Assembly: GCA_963704535.1 (NCBI GenBank)
Contig: OY969916.1
Coordinates: 7,688,001 to 7,752,000, forward strand
Length of the DNA stretch: 64,000 nucleotides
DNA from: G963704535 sp963704535
GTDB lineage: Bacteria; Chloroflexota; Chloroflexia; Chloroflexales; Roseiflexaceae
Direction: 5' to 3'
Under the pieces are notes generated by a model. It had not been told where the DNA came from. It made no database searches and was given only the letters and a program-made list of their open reading frames with translations. The position numbers were made by a program, and so were the translations under genes. Below are positions 63,164 to 64,000 of this stretch, one piece after another; position 1 is the stretch's first letter; every line of letters starts with the position of its first letter.

Positions 63164-64000
63164 CCGGACCTGCCCATCACCCTCGACCACCCACTTGTAG
63201 GTCGTCAGCTCGCGCAGGCCCATGGGGCCGCGGGCGTGCAGCTTCTGGGTGCTGACCGCGATCTCGGCGCCCAGGCCGAGCTGCGCCCCGTCGTTGAAGC
63301 GAGTCGAGGCGTTGACGAACACCGCCGCCGAGTTCGACCGCCGCCACGAACGCCGCCGCCGCCGCCTGGTCCTCGGTGATGATCGCGTCGGAGTGGTTGC
63401 CGTGCTGAGCGATATGGTCGAGCGCCTCGTCCAGGCTGTCGACCACCCGCACCGAGAGGATCAACGCCATGAACTCAGTGCCGAAGTCGCCCGGCCCGGC
63501 CGGCACCACCCGCTCGCCGGCTAGCCCGGCCGAGCGCAGGATCTCCAGCGAGCGCTCGTCGCAGCGCAGCTCGACCCCCGCCGCCAGCAGATCGCGGGCC
63601 GCCTCCGGCAGCACAGGCCCGGCCAGCGCCTGGTGGACCAGCAGCGTGTCGAGCGCGTTGCAGACACTGGGGCGCTGGACCTTGCCGTTGTGCAGGATCG
63701 GCACGATCTTAGCCTGGTCGGCCGCCGCGTCGACATACAGGTGGCACACGCCGATCCCGCCCACGATCACCGGGATGGTCGCGTTCTCGACGCAGAAGCG
63801 GTGCAGCGCCGCCCCGCCGCGCGGGATGATCACGTCGACACACTGGTCGAGCCGCAGCAGCTCGGCTACCAGCGCCCGGTCGGGGTCGTCGACCGACTGG
63901 ATCGCGTCGGCCGGCAAGCCAGCCTCGGTTAGCGCGCCCTGGAGCAGCCCGGTCAGCGCGGCCACGCTGCCCTGCATCTCCTTGCCGCCGCGCAGGATCG
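63158..64000 (-). pseudogene. proA: Gamma-glutamyl phosphate reductase ProA, 5'-truncated by the window, with a frameshift
   Basis: ProA reduces gamma-glutamyl phosphate to glutamate semialdehyde in proline synthesis. Readable: LRGGKEMQGSV at the edge, VDVIIPRGGAALHRFCVENA, IPVIVGGIGVCHLYVDAAAD, QRPSVCNALDTLLVHQ (catalytic Cys), HGNHSDAIITED. Near 63335 the frame breaks at VAAVELGGG; the true end (SAAVFVNASTRFNDGAQLGL, EIAVSTQK, ELTTYKWVVEGDGQVRP) continues in another frame. One extra G explains it. The start lies beyond 64000. The gene is normally essential for proline synthesis, so a sequencing error is a serious alternative. Confidence 0.88.

Overview
The window looks like chromosomal DNA of a GC-rich filamentous Chloroflexota (class Chloroflexia, perhaps Roseiflexus/Kouleothrix-like). 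This rests on overall gene style, sigma70-type promoters with 17-bp spacing, large PAS/GAF hybrid kinases and a very heavy load of short dispersed repeats. It is inference; no rRNA or other decisive marker is present.

Layout. (1) 1-9384: a glycerol/dihydroxyacetone cluster on the minus strand, glpF, dhaK (frameshifted), dhaL, glpK, glpA, glpB (partial), headed by a DhaR/AcoR-like regulator that lacks the sigma54-contact loop. (2) 9440-18470: a stress-type membrane protein behind a sigma54-like promoter, then an RNA-care island: AAA+ ATPase, a 72-aa protein, three predicted Y RNAs, a Ro60 (TROVE-vWA) protein, an unknown 285-aa protein and a DUF4180 protein. (3) 18690-22260: an AT-rich, decayed type II restriction-modification system (Xre protein, broken endonuclease, C5 methyltransferase with an in-frame amber codon), an epimerase pseudogene split by a 101-bp MITE, and a TetR regulator. 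(4) 22430-25653: small accessory genes (DoxX, a frameshifted hypothetical, HAD-like, gamma-carbonic-anhydrase-like, two tiny proteins). (5) 25719-34725: a minus-strand cluster that fits aerobic CoA-thioester degradation of 2-aminobenzoate or a related aromatic acid (CoA ligase, acyl-CoA dehydrogenase, RidA-like, enoyl-CoA hydratase, bifunctional anthraniloyl-CoA monooxygenase/reductase, luciferase-like monooxygenase), with a VapBC-like pair and a Nudix gene inside it. (6) 35181-48624: sensor kinases, a leucine/isovalerate pair (methylglutaconyl-CoA hydratase, acyl-CoA carboxylase alpha chain), tRNA-Glu and tRNA-Asp, and glycan-type transferases. (7) 48932-51235: a second AT-rich restriction-modification system, apparently intact. 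(8) 51525-58219: a signalling operon (giant hybrid kinase, receiver, and a HisKA-REC-GAF-alpha/beta-hydrolase fusion). (9) 58836-64000: a DHODH-like protein, SnoaL, an unknown, an IS4-type element, a frameshifted cupin and frameshifted proA.

The most striking find is at 13224-13818. Three hairpin RNAs share an outer stem ending in GTAC and a conserved internal loop. The first encloses a complete circularly permuted tRNA-like module (anticodon-like arm, T arm, acceptor stem closed by a loop that contains CCA, D arm). They lie directly upstream of a Ro60 homologue, so they are very probably bacterial Y RNAs of the tRNA-mimic type.

The second theme is repeats. Most spacers hold an imperfect palindrome made of 7- or 8-nt words (at least ten sequence families), a 110-bp MITE ('MITE-G') or a 150-bp MITE ('MITE-H'). 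These elements supply stop codons to several genes, have invaded three proteins in frame at domain borders or loops, and MITE-H sits in the leaders of four small plus-strand genes. Several one- or two-base frameshifts in conserved genes could be real decay or sequencing error.
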